Made by a program: the position numbers and the translations under genes. DNA of 15,858 nucleotides from Clostridiales bacterium (GTDB lineage Bacteria; Bacillota; Clostridia; Lachnospirales; Anaerotignaceae). The notes below the pieces were generated by a model, which saw nothing but the letters and a program-made list of their open reading frames with translations, was not told the origin of the DNA and made no database searches. Below are positions 6,694-14,085 of the stretch, piece after piece (the first letter of the stretch is position 1; each line of letters begins with the position of its first letter). The stretch lies in contig JAGZLR010000048.1 in the NCBI GenBank assembly GCA_018364635.1, forward strand, positions 1 to 15,858, in the 5' to 3' direction.

Positions 6694-9600
6694 TTACATC
6701 TGCATCTTGACTTTTCTCCAATCAGTTGCCACTTCCATTGTAATGCCATTGCCTAAAGCTTCAAAATGCTTCTTACCGCAATGGATTTTCAGCTGCTCTT
6801 TACTTCGTAAATCCATAAGGCTGGTGCTTCCCTTTGTTTCCAAAATAAAGTAAAGCTTTTCTTCTCCATTCTTATTCAAGTATACTGCCCAGTCTGGATT
6901 ATAAGTACCGATTGGTGTATCCACCTGAAAACGGCTTGGAATCTTGAAGAACATCTTCACATCAGGATCATGATCCAGAGCCAAAGCAAACGGTTTTTCC
7001 ACCAAACTGCTGTCATATACCACATAATCATATACACTATGCTCTACCTTGACGGCATTTTTATCCAAATTTGCAATAAACTCCGCTGAATCAAATATTT
7101 CCTGCACATAGTATTCTTCACCATCCAGCTTGATATAACGAATTCCATCAATGGCTAACTGGTGGCGGTAAAAATTGATGGTTTCTGTTACTTGCTCCAG
7201 AAAGGCTTCCGGATTGTTAAGAAAATCCTCTAAGCGACCGCTGCGAACCAATATTTCATTGACTGTTTTTGGTGTCAAAAGTGTTTCGTCACTGATTTGT
7301 GTGATGATATCTGGCAGTACATCATAAGCATATCCAATATCCAAAGAACGCATTTCCCTTTCTGTATGGGAAACACCAGATTTTTCAATATTGATGTCTG
7401 CTGTTTGAGAAATCAGTCTTGCCTTATTGATTTTTGGCATACTTTGAATTGCTTTCACACAATTTTCTATCAGTACCGGTGTATCTATCTGCACGCGATA
7501 TGCTGTTTTCTGTTTGATTTTATTCCATAACTCCATAAACTCTGGTGAAAGCATAACCTGTTTATTGAGCTTGACCACAACATCACGAGAAGCATCACGG
7601 ATCGGCGGCTTTCTGTCTGCTTCCAGAATGATTTTTGTAAAACGATCTCTGGCTGCTTCATATTTCTTTGGCAAATCAAGCGTACCGTTTTTCAATGCGT
7701 TCTTCATGGTATCTTTTACTTTACCTGTACTTGTAATATAGCCTTTTTTCTCAAAATGTTCCATCAGTTCTGCCGCTTCTTCATGAGTAACTGTATGTTC
7801 CTCTACGGTTGTAACAGTACTTGTGATACCAACAATCGCCTCTGCTGCTTGTTCTGCTGTTGCACCGTTTTTCATTTGACGCATCACTTCTGTTACAGGA
7901 TTTGGTGGTGTAGACAGTTCGCCTGATTCCAATGCTGCTGTGATTTTTTCTTCTGCTGCTACCATTTTAGGTTCGTTCATCCACTGCTCCACAGAGCCAT
8001 CTGCCATCCATGTTTTCACTAACTCATGAGCTTCCTCGCTGGTAATGGTGTGCTCATAGGTAACTTCTTTCTCATAGGTGATACCTGCAAACATATCCAA
8101 CTGCAATACACCAAATTTTACACCAGTTTCATCTTCAATTTCTTTTTGCAGTGTAGCAGCAAATTCTGCAAAACTTTCGTTTGCCATCACATGAAGGATA
8201 TTGATGTTTTTGTCCTCAATGCGTTCTCCATCCTGATTGACACAAAGACGAAGTCCACGACCTACCTTTTGTCTGCAAGTAAAAGTAGATTTTTGCTCTA
8301 TCAATGTGCAGACCTGAAATACATTTGGATTGTCCCAGCCTTCCTTCAGTGCGGAATGGGAGAAAATGAAACGCAATGGACAGTCAAAACTCAACAGCCA
8401 TTCCTTATCCCTCATAATGGTGTTATAGGTATCATCGTCCGCCTGTGTATTTCCTTTTGTATCTTTCAGCTTGCCTTTCTTATCCTGCGAAAAGTAACCG
8501 TTATGTATTTGAGAAACATCAGAAGAAAATCGATTGCGTATTGGCTCATACTTTGGCTTTGCAATCAGTTCCTTATAACAGGTTTCAAACATTTCAGCAT
8601 AAATCCCTGGTGTTCCATCTTCATGACGATATTTATCTACCTTGTCTATGAAAAACAATGACAATACTTTAATGCCTTTTTCCGTATAACGTAATTCTTT
8701 GTCCAAGTGCGCTTCAATGGTTCTTCTGATTTGTGCCATTTTAATGACATTCTCATCAATATCACCGATAGCTTTTCCCAGTGATACCTCTAATGTATTA
8801 TCAAATTCGATATGTTCCATTTCCGGTGTACAGTCTATGCCGGAAACCGTATAGCCCTCATATAAATCTCTTTCGCCAGACAGCAAAAATAAATCATCAT
8901 TTGGCTTGACTGTGACCGCTTTTCGTTGGACAGTACCATTTTTCCCTTTTACATCGATTTCTACCTTTGCCTTAAAACCATTGTCGTTAGACACAGACAG
9001 TAATTTTACATACGCCTGATTGAAGCCGCCTGCCACTTGATTTGAAGATACAGAAATCTGTTTTACCAGTCCCATTTGATAGGCATCTACCGGTGTCAAG
9101 CGGTACAACAGATTGATTTTTTCCCTGTGTGTTGCAGAATAGCGGAACACACAAAGAGGGTTCAGTGAGGCAATGGCTTCTTTTGCCTTTGGTGTATTAT
9201 CTACGCTTTGGGGTTCATCGATAATAACAATGGGTCTGGTATCCTGAATATATCGCATTGCCGTTTCGCCGTTGAGCCTGTCCTGTGCCTGATTGATGAT
9301 ATTTTCTGCCTTTTTGAAAGCATCAATATTGATGATCATAATTTCAATGTTAGCACTTGTTGCAAACTGGCGTACATCGGACAGTTTGGCAGAATTATAG
9401 ATAAAGAATCTATTTGGCACACTGTCATACTGTAAAGCAAAATGCTCTTTTGTAATTTCAAAAGATTTGTAAACACCTTCTCGGATTGCCACAGAAGGCA
9501 CTACAATAATAAACTTTGTAAAGCCGTATTTTCTATGTAATTCAAATATGGTTTTGGTATAGACGTATGTTTTGCCTGTGCCTGTTTCCATTTCAATGCA

Positions 9601-9849
9601 GAACTGGGGCACACCATCCTCCAGTTCTGTAAGAGGCAGAAGATTGCGTTTCTGCACTGTGTGCATATTCTCTTCCAATGCATTTCGATCAATTCTCAAA
9701 ATATTCCCAACACCAAAGTCGTTCAAAGATACCTGTAAATCATTGGTAACAGAAAAGGTACTATGCGTATTTTCCTGTCCAGTAAATAAGTCTACCATGG
9801 CACTCACGGCTTTGGTTTGGAAGTCTTGGTTTTTAAACTTTAGTTTCAT
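6694..9849 (-). CDS. res: Type III restriction enzyme Res subunit (helicase-nuclease)
   Basis: A 1051-residue protein. The N-terminal superfamily 2 ATPase has Walker A ETGTGKT (88-94), a DEPQ box (211-214, the DEAD-like motif II) and motif III SATH (238-241). QKVGRGLRL in the second RecA-like domain matches motif VI. The C-terminal nuclease domain shows NPDW (Asp986) and ETKG (Glu1004, Lys1006), a PD-(D/E)xK active site. Size and order match type III Res, which forms a complex with Mod, translocates or switches on DNA and cuts near unmodified asymmetric sites. The start ATG has AAAGGGTG about six bases upstream. No mod methyltransferase is present on either side in this window. Upstream lies only a decayed toxin-cassette copy, downstream a terminator. 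It may be an orphan, rely on a Mod elsewhere, or act alone as a helicase-nuclease defence protein. All motifs look intact. Confidence 0.9.
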   Translation of the reverse strand: MKLKFKNQDFQTKAVSAMVDLFTGQENTHSTFSVTNDLQVSLNDFGVGNILRIDRNALEENMHTVQKRNLLPLTELEDGVPQFCIEMETGTGKTYVYTKTIFELHRKYGFTKFIIVVPSVAIREGVYKSFEITKEHFALQYDSVPNRFFIYNSAKLSDVRQFATSANIEIMIINIDAFKKAENIINQAQDRLNGETAMRYIQDTRPIVIIDEPQSVDNTPKAKEAIASLNPLCVFRYSATHREKINLLYRLTPVDAYQMGLVKQISVSSNQVAGGFNQAYVKLLSVSNDNGFKAKVEIDVKGKNGTVQRKAVTVKPNDDLFLLSGERDLYEGYTVSGIDCTPEMEHIEFDNTLEVSLGKAIGDIDENVIKMAQIRRTIEAHLDKELRYTEKGIKVLSLFFIDKVDKYRHEDGTPGIYAEMFETCYKELIAKPKYEPIRNRFSSDVSQIHNGYFSQDKKGKLKDTKGNTQADDDTYNTIMRDKEWLLSFDCPLRFIFSHSALKEGWDNPNVFQVCTLIEQKSTFTCRQKVGRGLRLCVNQDGERIEDKNINILHVMANESFAEFAATLQKEIEDETGVKFGVLQLDMFAGITYEKEVTYEHTITSEEAHELVKTWMADGSVEQWMNEPKMVAAEEKITAALESGELSTPPNPVTEVMRQMKNGATAEQAAEAIVGITSTVTTVEEHTVTHEEAAELMEHFEKKGYITSTGKVKDTMKNALKNGTLDLPKKYEAARDRFTKIILEADRKPPIRDASRDVVVKLNKQVMLSPEFMELWNKIKQKTAYRVQIDTPVLIENCVKAIQSMPKINKARLISQTADINIEKSGVSHTEREMRSLDIGYAYDVLPDIITQISDETLLTPKTVNEILVRSGRLEDFLNNPEAFLEQVTETINFYRHQLAIDGIRYIKLDGEEYYVQEIFDSAEFIANLDKNAVKVEHSVYDYVVYDSSLVEKPFALALDHDPDVKMFFKIPSRFQVDTPIGTYNPDWAVYLNKNGEEKLYFILETKGSTSLMDLRSKEQLKIHCGKKHFEALGNGITMEVATDWRKVKMQM

Positions 9850-9976
9850 TTTTTCACCCTTTAAGCTAGTCTTAAGTATAGTCCTCTAACAAGCTGCCAG
9901 TCTCTATTACATATTATATTACTATGTTCTTACGCTTTATCGCAACAATATTTTCTGTAGGAATCAAGTTTCAGTT
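9850..9976. promoter_or_regulatory. Upstream region of the Res gene
   Basis: The minus strand contains TATAAT within a run of TA-rich bases near 9915-9922 and TATACT near 9880, either of which could serve as a -10. No good -35 was found at 16-18 bases from either, so the promoter is uncertain. Confidence 0.25.
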
Positions 9977-10149
9977 TCACCTTATCTCACCGAAATAGAC
10001 TCCTCCACCCTTTCCCATCAGGCTATCACCTTCTTTTTATATGCAAAGGTGTTACAGTCAAAATGGGAATATGACACATTTGTGATGGAAATCATATCTG
10101 CCAGCTTATCATAAACTGCCCCATAAATAACGATATACTTTGACTCAAT
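9977..10149 (-). pseudogene. Decayed third copy of the DUF4417 tail and toxin start
   Basis: From 10149 to 10018 the frame reads ESKYIVIYGAVYDKLADMIS and continues to CNTFAYKKKVIA, matching the last 44 or so residues of the DUF4417 protein at 12266 (same strand, offset 2248 bases). Its TGA overlaps an ATG as TGATG, and the toxin-like frame begins MGKGGGVYFGEIR before a TGA at 9979-9977. Alignment with the intact copy needs no gaps; that stop corresponds to a Gly codon (GGA to TGA). No toxin body follows; the Res gene begins 128 bases on. This is the boundary where the cassette array was cut short. Confidence 0.8.
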
Positions 10150-10161
10150 GTTTTTTTGAGT

Positions 10162-10473
10162 TTAGAAAATATTTATATCTTCTACATTCCTCCATATTTT
10201 AGATAATGCTACTCCTCCAATCTTTGCATTTTTCATAAAGTCATTATAGTCTACGAATTCCATATCAGGTTTATAAAACTCACAAAAAGATATATATTCT
10301 TCTCCGTTTTCTTTTCTGCCATATGTTACAGAATATCTCTTTCCTTGATAACTGAATTCTATTTCATTTCCACTTGTTATCCAATTTTTAAATTCTTCAA
10401 AACTATGATTCATCTCAATGAACTTATTTTTAAGCTCAGATGTATCCTTTTTATTTGGTATCCCTCTTGGCAT
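10162..10473 (-). CDS. Orphan immunity-like protein
   Basis: A 103-residue protein beginning MPRGIPNKKD. I chose ATG 10473 because AGGGG lies seven bases upstream; a GTG five codons earlier falls within that site. Its middle (WITSGNEIEFSYQGKRYSVT) and end (AKIGGVALSKIW) resemble small proteins seen next to polymorphic toxins, with a beta-rich core and an acidic, aromatic surface. No toxin gene precedes it, so its partner has probably been lost or sits elsewhere. It ends 12 bases before the decayed DUF4417-tail copy. A nested repeat TTGTTA..AGTAT-GAT-ATACT..TAACAA lies just upstream (about 10490-10519) and could be an operator. The immunity role is inferred from position and general appearance. 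Confidence 0.5.
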   Translation of the reverse strand: MPRGIPNKKDTSELKNKFIEMNHSFEEFKNWITSGNEIEFSYQGKRYSVTYGRKENGEEYISFCEFYKPDMEFVDYNDFMKNAKIGGVALSKIWRNVEDINIF

Positions 10474-10590
10474 AAAAAATCCCCTCACTTGTTATTTAGT
10501 ATATCATACTGTCTAACAAATGGGGGGAGTTCAAGGATGGTTTCCTATTTTTCTTGTTCTATTTAAAATACCATTTCTAAAAAATTTATA

Positions 10591-11022
10591 TCACCACTGT
10601 CCATCATCAAAATTTTTATCATCCAACTCCTTAATATACACCGAAATCCATTTCACAGTATTTGTCTGAGGGTCTGTTTCAATAAATATCCCTTTATCCG
10701 ACTCATACACTTCCTCAAATTCATCATAGTAGAATGATGAATCGTATTCTATCAAGTCTTCTACCGTCATTCCCACCTTAATTTTTTCAAATAGTTTTCC
10801 TTTATAATCTTCCAATGTGGTTATACGAAAAAGTTTACCATTTATCTTATGAAAAAATAATTCAACCGCATTGTCTATATCATATCGAATCCATTTATCA
10901 TTCAATATCTTTTTTTCCACATTATCCAAGGAAACTATTTTATTAACTTCTTCTTCTTTACTATAAAGAAGAATCCCCGCCATTCCAACATATGGTATAA
11001 TTGGAGCATAGTAATCTATCAT
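10591..11022 (-). CDS. Putative immunity protein, cassette B
   Basis: A 143-residue protein starting MIDYYAPIIPYVG. ATG 11022 follows the toxin B stop by one base, with GGAGGAGG just upstream inside the toxin gene, so the two are translationally coupled. An upstream start at 11097 would lie inside the toxin gene and lacks a site. A short hydrophobic N-terminus (about residues 6-19, IIPYVGMAGILLY) could anchor it to the membrane. The rest is acidic. The segment KVGMTVEDLIEYDSSF, then EEVYESDKGIFIETD and VKWISVYIKEL, resembles immunity proteins of Firmicute polymorphic toxins as I recall them. The role is inferred from the toxin-immunity order. Confidence 0.6.
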   Translation of the reverse strand: MIDYYAPIIPYVGMAGILLYSKEEEVNKIVSLDNVEKKILNDKWIRYDIDNAVELFFHKINGKLFRITTLEDYKGKLFEKIKVGMTVEDLIEYDSSFYYDEFEEVYESDKGIFIETDPQTNTVKWISVYIKELDDKNFDDGQW

Positions 11023-11023
11023 T

Positions 11024-11440
11024 TTATTCCTCCTCCGTAAAAATGATTGTAGCTTTTTCCTTGCCATCCGTTTTATACGTATTTTTAGAGCCTTCAACTA
11101 CTTTCACAATTCCTTTATCTGTTGTACTTATCTTTACATACGGATCAGAACCATGGCGACCTCCTCCTGGAGATACTTGTACTTGAGAAATGTTTTTTCC
11201 ATTCCCTGAATTATTCACTTGAATAATTTGTGCTCCTGAACGTGAACGTGTAGAGTTCCGTACCGACACATCATATCCCTCTGATTTAAGCTCGTTTGCA
11301 ATATCGCTTGCTGATTTTCCGGAAAAAACTTTTGGGGTTTCCTTTAATTTGGAAATGGACAGTTTACCATTTTTCATAACTGACCCTATACTTCTGCTTC
11401 CCCTTGTTCCGCTGAAATGACCGCCTCCGCCTTTTCCCAT
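11024..11440 (-). CDS. Toxin-like protein, cassette B
   Basis: A 138-residue protein that starts MGKGGGGHFSGTRGSRS, sharing its first 14 or so residues with toxin A, then diverges. The C-terminal part contains GYDVSVRNSTRSRSGAQIIQ, then QVQVSPGGGRHG, PYVKIST and GKEKATIIF. This has the look of a small variable toxin domain found at the C-termini of Firmicute polymorphic toxins; His and Arg in GGGRHG are candidate catalytic residues, by inference only. ATG 11440 overlaps the stop of a truncated DUF4417 tail as TAATG, and AGAAGGTGA upstream can act as ribosome binding site. There is no complete DUF4417 gene directly before it, so it looks like an orphan cassette that may be silent or used by recombination. 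Confidence 0.65.
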   Translation of the reverse strand: MGKGGGGHFSGTRGSRSIGSVMKNGKLSISKLKETPKVFSGKSASDIANELKSEGYDVSVRNSTRSRSGAQIIQVNNSGNGKNISQVQVSPGGGRHGSDPYVKISTTDKGIVKVVEGSKNTYKTDGKEKATIIFTEEE

Positions 11441-11502
11441 TAGGCTGTCACCTTCTTTTTATATTCAAAGGTGTTACAACCAAATTGGGAATAGGGCACT
11501 TT
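11395..11502 (-). repeat. Cassette repeat, copy B
   Basis: This 108-base stretch matches 12221-12328 without gaps at 98 of 108 positions by hand count. It contains the last 20 or so codons of DUF4417 (KVPYSQFGCNTFEYKKKVTA) and the first 15 or so codons of the toxin gene. Homology stops sharply after GGGCACTTT at 11502. Confidence 0.9.
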
Positions 11503-11525
11503 GCAAATGAGACAGTATTTTATCC

Positions 11526-11921
11526 TTAAGTTCTTTCAATGTTAATTATAGGTTCTTGATATGATAATACGTCAACAATATCATTCATTGTAACTATTGC
11601 ATAATGTGTTGAATCTGTATATATTCCAGCGCTTTCTTCAATCATCCATTTATTAAACAACGAGTTTTCAACTATATAAATTGGATTTCCGTTAAAACTT
11701 TCTCTATATGTTTGAAGTCCTTCACTCTCTTGATAAGTTTTAATTCGTCGACCTTCATCGGACATTCTTACAGAATCCGCAAACTCAAATAATATCGTTG
11801 CTTTAAATGTATCGCTTTCTAATGTTATCTTGGTACCTTCAAAATTCTGGATTACTTCAACTATTTCATAAGTTCCTTTCGGAATAAGATTATTTTTATA
11901 CTCAATCCATTTTTCTTCCAA
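11526..11921 (-). CDS. Putative immunity protein, cassette A
   Basis: A 131-residue acidic protein starting (M)EEKWIEYKNNLIPKG. The start is TTG at 11921, eight bases after AGGAGG that overlaps the toxin A stop (TATTAGGAGG), so the pair is translationally coupled. Aromatic- and Glu/Asp-rich with predicted beta strands (TYEIVEV, TKITLESDTFKATILFEF), and no membrane segment. The family is not recognised. The immunity call comes from its place directly after the toxin-like gene and from the same arrangement in cassette B. Confidence 0.55.
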   Translation of the reverse strand: MEEKWIEYKNNLIPKGTYEIVEVIQNFEGTKITLESDTFKATILFEFADSVRMSDEGRRIKTYQESEGLQTYRESFNGNPIYIVENSLFNKWMIEESAGIYTDSTHYAIVTMNDIVDVLSYQEPIINIERT

Positions 11922-11933
11922 AACAAATACCTC

Positions 11934-12266
11934 CTAATACCTGATTTTTATTAATCTCTTGCCTGGAATTTTTATTTCTAAAGTCGCACCACCAGTTTTG
12001 CTGCCTGGTCTTACGGATATTGTTGTTCCATCTTCCAAAACACCAAATTTCCCATCTCCGTATTTTGTTGAAATGCTCTTGGTATTACTTGGATTAAGTG
12101 ATGAAAAATCTTCTAACGCCTTTTTATATCCGCCTGACTTTTCTAAATTTCTCGCTTTCCCTATGGGTCTTGTTGTTTCTTTAGCCTCATTTATTATTTT
12201 ACTTATTGATTTTGACGAACTGCTTCCTCTTGTCCCACTGAAATAACCGCTCCCACCTTTTCCCAT
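11934..12266 (-). CDS. Toxin-like protein, cassette A
   Basis: A 110-residue protein. The N-terminus MGKGGSGYFSGTRGSSSS is a Gly/Ser-rich leader shared with the other cassette copies. A basic linker follows, then a compact C-terminal domain: ALEDFSSLNPSNTKS, YGDGKFGVLEDGTTISVRPG, then TLEIKIPGKRLIKIRY at the very end. Similar endings (DG-T-x-x-VRP-S, then LEI and a terminal K-I-R-Y) occur at the C-termini of Firmicute polymorphic toxins to my recollection, where they are presumed nucleases; no activity can be shown here. ATG 12266 overlaps the DUF4417 stop (TAATG). The protein has no signal peptide, so delivery, if any, must come from its partner DUF4417 or from fusion to it. Confidence 0.65.
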   Translation of the reverse strand: MGKGGSGYFSGTRGSSSSKSISKIINEAKETTRPIGKARNLEKSGGYKKALEDFSSLNPSNTKSISTKYGDGKFGVLEDGTTISVRPGSKTGGATLEIKIPGKRLIKIRY

Positions 12267-12328
12267 TAGACTGTCACCTTCTTTTTATATTCAAAAGTGT
12301 TACAACCAAATTGAGAATAGGGCACTTT
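12221..12328 (-). repeat. Cassette repeat, copy A (in the intact genes)
   Basis: The 3' end of DUF4417 plus the 5' end of toxin A, matching copy B exactly 826 bases to its left. The decayed copy C (about 9987-10149) continues the homology further into DUF4417, to 12397. Long direct repeats in the same orientation could allow homologous recombination to swap the cassette next to DUF4417. Confidence 0.9.
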
Positions 12329-12919
12329 CGCACCGGAAATCATATCCGCCAGTTTATCATAGACTGCTCCGTAAATAACGATATGTCTTGGCTCAATCCT
12401 TTCCAGCAGCTTGTCCACCGCTTGTTCCAAATAATATCTGTCAAGCTTTCTTTTTGCTGTACCATGAGTACCAACCGCAACGATGCTGTGCTTTTCTATG
12501 CCGTCAAAACAGAACTCGTATGTCCTTTCATCACCCCATGAAAAATTGGGGATAATCGGAACTCCGTTTTTCTTCAGCCAGTAACCAAAGGCTCTGTTGC
12601 GGTATGTATTCCAAATCTGCAGGGAAAGAGGCATATCGCGGTAAAGGCTGAAATCAGGCGTAATAACCCCTTCATATCGCTTTAATATCTCAAGATATTT
12701 GTTGGGATGATTCCAAATCCGCTCAAATTCCCTGTCATGGATATAGAAATGCACCCACTGGTCATAATCTTTATTCCCGACTGCTTTATCAAATGGGATG
12801 ACTCTTTCGGGAATTTTGCCGCTGTCGCCAATGATCGGAAATTCATATTCCCCATCAAATTGCGCACCTTCTACCAGCCATGCCTTAAAAACGTCATATA
12901 TAATTTTTGTATCACTCAT
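12266..12919 (-). CDS. DUF4417 family protein heading the toxin array
   Basis: A 217-residue protein recognised by the DUF4417 pattern: YEGVITPDFSLYRDMP (82-97), NTYRNRAFGYWL, FCFDGI (137-141), SIVAVGTHG (145-153) and RHIVIYGAVYDKL (178-190). The function of the family is not established; it recurs in Firmicute mobile elements and phages. The C-terminal 20 residues and the overlapping toxin start are repeated downstream twice. That suggests this protein works with interchangeable partners, as carrier, chaperone or the N-terminal half of a frameshift fusion. GGAGG lies about 15 bases before ATG, unusually far. The upstream leader contains a short ORF and a long stem (12974-13099), so its expression may be attenuated. 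Confidence 0.75.
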   Translation of the reverse strand: MSDTKIIYDVFKAWLVEGAQFDGEYEFPIIGDSGKIPERVIPFDKAVGNKDYDQWVHFYIHDREFERIWNHPNKYLEILKRYEGVITPDFSLYRDMPLSLQIWNTYRNRAFGYWLKKNGVPIIPNFSWGDERTYEFCFDGIEKHSIVAVGTHGTAKRKLDRYYLEQAVDKLLERIEPRHIVIYGAVYDKLADMISGAKVPYSQFGCNTFEYKKKVTV

Positions 12920-12973
12920 TGTAAAATTACTTTTCCTCCTTTATAAAAAATTTATCTATTTTCTTGAAAATCG

Positions 12974-13028
12974 GATAAAGCCATGCTACAATGAGTTTGT
13001 CAGAACGCATTATATGCGTGGCTTTATC
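12974..13028 (-). promoter_or_regulatory. Nested hairpin in the DUF4417 leader
   Basis: GATAAAGCCA (12974-12983) pairs with TGGCTTTATC (13019-13028), and the enclosed ACGCAT-TAT-ATGCGT (13005-13019) is itself palindromic; the two structures share base 13019. There is no T run, so it is more likely a regulatory fold than a terminator. Confidence 0.55.
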
Positions 13029-13042
13029 TGAAAGTATGTTTC

Positions 13043-13099
13043 TTACTGCGCCAACAGTTTGAAGCATACTTTTCTCTTTTTATCGTTTTCTACCCTCAA
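13043..13099 (-). CDS. Possible leader ORF before DUF4417
   Basis: A TTG start at 13099 lies seven bases after AAAGGAGGG and encodes (M)RVENDKKRKVCFKLLAQ, then TAA just before the nested hairpin. The strong ribosome binding site is otherwise unexplained. Peptide function is unknown. Confidence 0.35.
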   Translation of the reverse strand: MRVENDKKRKVCFKLLAQ

Positions 13100-13121
13100 G
13101 TAACATCCCTCCTTTCAAAAC

Positions 13122-13139
13122 ATGATCTTGTATGATCAT
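13122..13139. promoter_or_regulatory. Palindrome after the ImmA-like gene
   Basis: ATGATC-TTGTAT-GATCAT, an 18-base palindrome between the ImmA-like stop and the DUF4417 leader. It could be an operator for the Xre protein or a weak terminator hairpin. Confidence 0.35.
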
Positions 13140-13146
13140 CATAGGA

Positions 13147-13665
13147 TTATGATATATGGCGCATCTGATAAGCTGCCGCATCCCATGATACACCACACTT
13201 TTCAATTACATCAAATAAATCCATTCCTGCTACCAAGTGTGCCGGAATCATAATTTCTCCGGCAAGACATTTTGCCTGCCATTCCGGGTCGCAATATGCT
13301 TTTACCACTTGCTTGTCAAAATTTCTTTGCAGCTTTACTCCATTCACGCATAGCAGCAAGTAGTGGGCAATTTCATGCATCACCGTCATCCGATCACGAC
13401 CATTCCCTTCGCAGGCACCGTCATAAACACTTTGTCTGATTTTAATATAATGATTTAAAATGTCTGTTTCTCCATGAACATACTGGGAAAATTCTGTATC
13501 TTCCACTATTTCCCATGACAATTGAGGGAAAATGTCAGGCAATACTTCCAAAAGCTCCATTACCGGAAAATAAAGCTGATTTTCCACATGCAGCAGCTTT
13601 CTTAACTGAAAAGCATAGTTTCTTAAATTATGCCGCGATAACGGCTGCGAAATATATGGTACCAT
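13147..13665 (-). CDS. ImmA/IrrE-type metallopeptidase
   Basis: A 172-residue protein with the zinc-binding HEIAH motif (97-101; MTVMHEIAHYLLL) and a downstream acidic candidate ligand in DPEWQAKCLAGEIMIP (126-141). These are the marks of the ImmA/IrrE family, which cleaves partner Xre repressors. In ICEBs1 ImmA degrades ImmR and releases the element for excision. Here the gene starts one base after the stop of an Xre gene (TAAATG, AGGAGAA just upstream), so the two are co-translated and are likely a protease-repressor switch. The order, regulator then protease, matches that model. Cytoplasmic; no signal peptide. Confidence 0.9.
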   Translation of the reverse strand: MVPYISQPLSRHNLRNYAFQLRKLLHVENQLYFPVMELLEVLPDIFPQLSWEIVEDTEFSQYVHGETDILNHYIKIRQSVYDGACEGNGRDRMTVMHEIAHYLLLCVNGVKLQRNFDKQVVKAYCDPEWQAKCLAGEIMIPAHLVAGMDLFDVIEKCGVSWDAAAYQMRHIS

Positions 13666-14058
13666 TTATTCTCCTTTCTTCTCTTCTCCTGCCGCATTAT
13701 TCTGCAATACTTTCAGAATTTGTTCCGCCGTTTCGTCCGACATATTTTCAAAAGTTCTGGTAAACACAAGCGCGGCTTTCCTTTTTGTATCGCTTGATTT
13801 TGCCATGTTCTCCAATCCGAAAATCGCAGCGCTGTCCTTCGTCTCAAAATATGCCTGCTTTAGTTTTTTTTGTCCTTCCTCGTCCAGTTGGTAAAATTCG
13901 ATAATCTGGTCAATCCATTTTTCCGGCACGTTTTTTCTTCCGTTTTCCACGGCTGACAAAAATGCTGAGGAAACACCGAGCTGCTTCGCCATATCTTTTA
14001 ATATTTCGCCTTTGTCCAGACGTATTTTTCGGATTGCTTTTCCAAATTCCGTTAACAT
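13666..14058 (-). CDS. Xre-family repressor (ImmR-like)
   Basis: A 130-residue protein. The N-terminal helix-turn-helix (about 7-60: FGKAIRKIRLDKGEILKDMA, then GVSSAFLSAVENGRK) is of the Cro/C1 type. The C-terminal half is charged and ends in GEEKKGE. The start ATG has AAAGGAG about ten bases upstream. It pairs with the ImmA/IrrE-type protease immediately after it. The promoter just upstream carries a palindrome over its -35, consistent with autorepression. Targets probably include the element's excision or transfer genes; this is inferred from ICEBs1-type systems. Confidence 0.88.
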   Translation of the reverse strand: MLTEFGKAIRKIRLDKGEILKDMAKQLGVSSAFLSAVENGRKNVPEKWIDQIIEFYQLDEEGQKKLKQAYFETKDSAAIFGLENMAKSSDTKRKAALVFTRTFENMSDETAEQILKVLQNNAAGEEKKGE

Positions 14059-14085
14059 TTTTCTGTCTCCTTTCTTCTTTTTTTT

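Noticed and set aside
8026..8661. Plus-strand ORF of 211 residues inside the Res gene
   Set aside because: Antisense shadow of a gene with clear helicase and nuclease motifs.
11024..11097. Upstream start (11097) for the cassette B immunity gene
   Set aside because: It would lie within the toxin gene without a ribosome binding site; ATG 11022 has GGAGGAGG at good distance.
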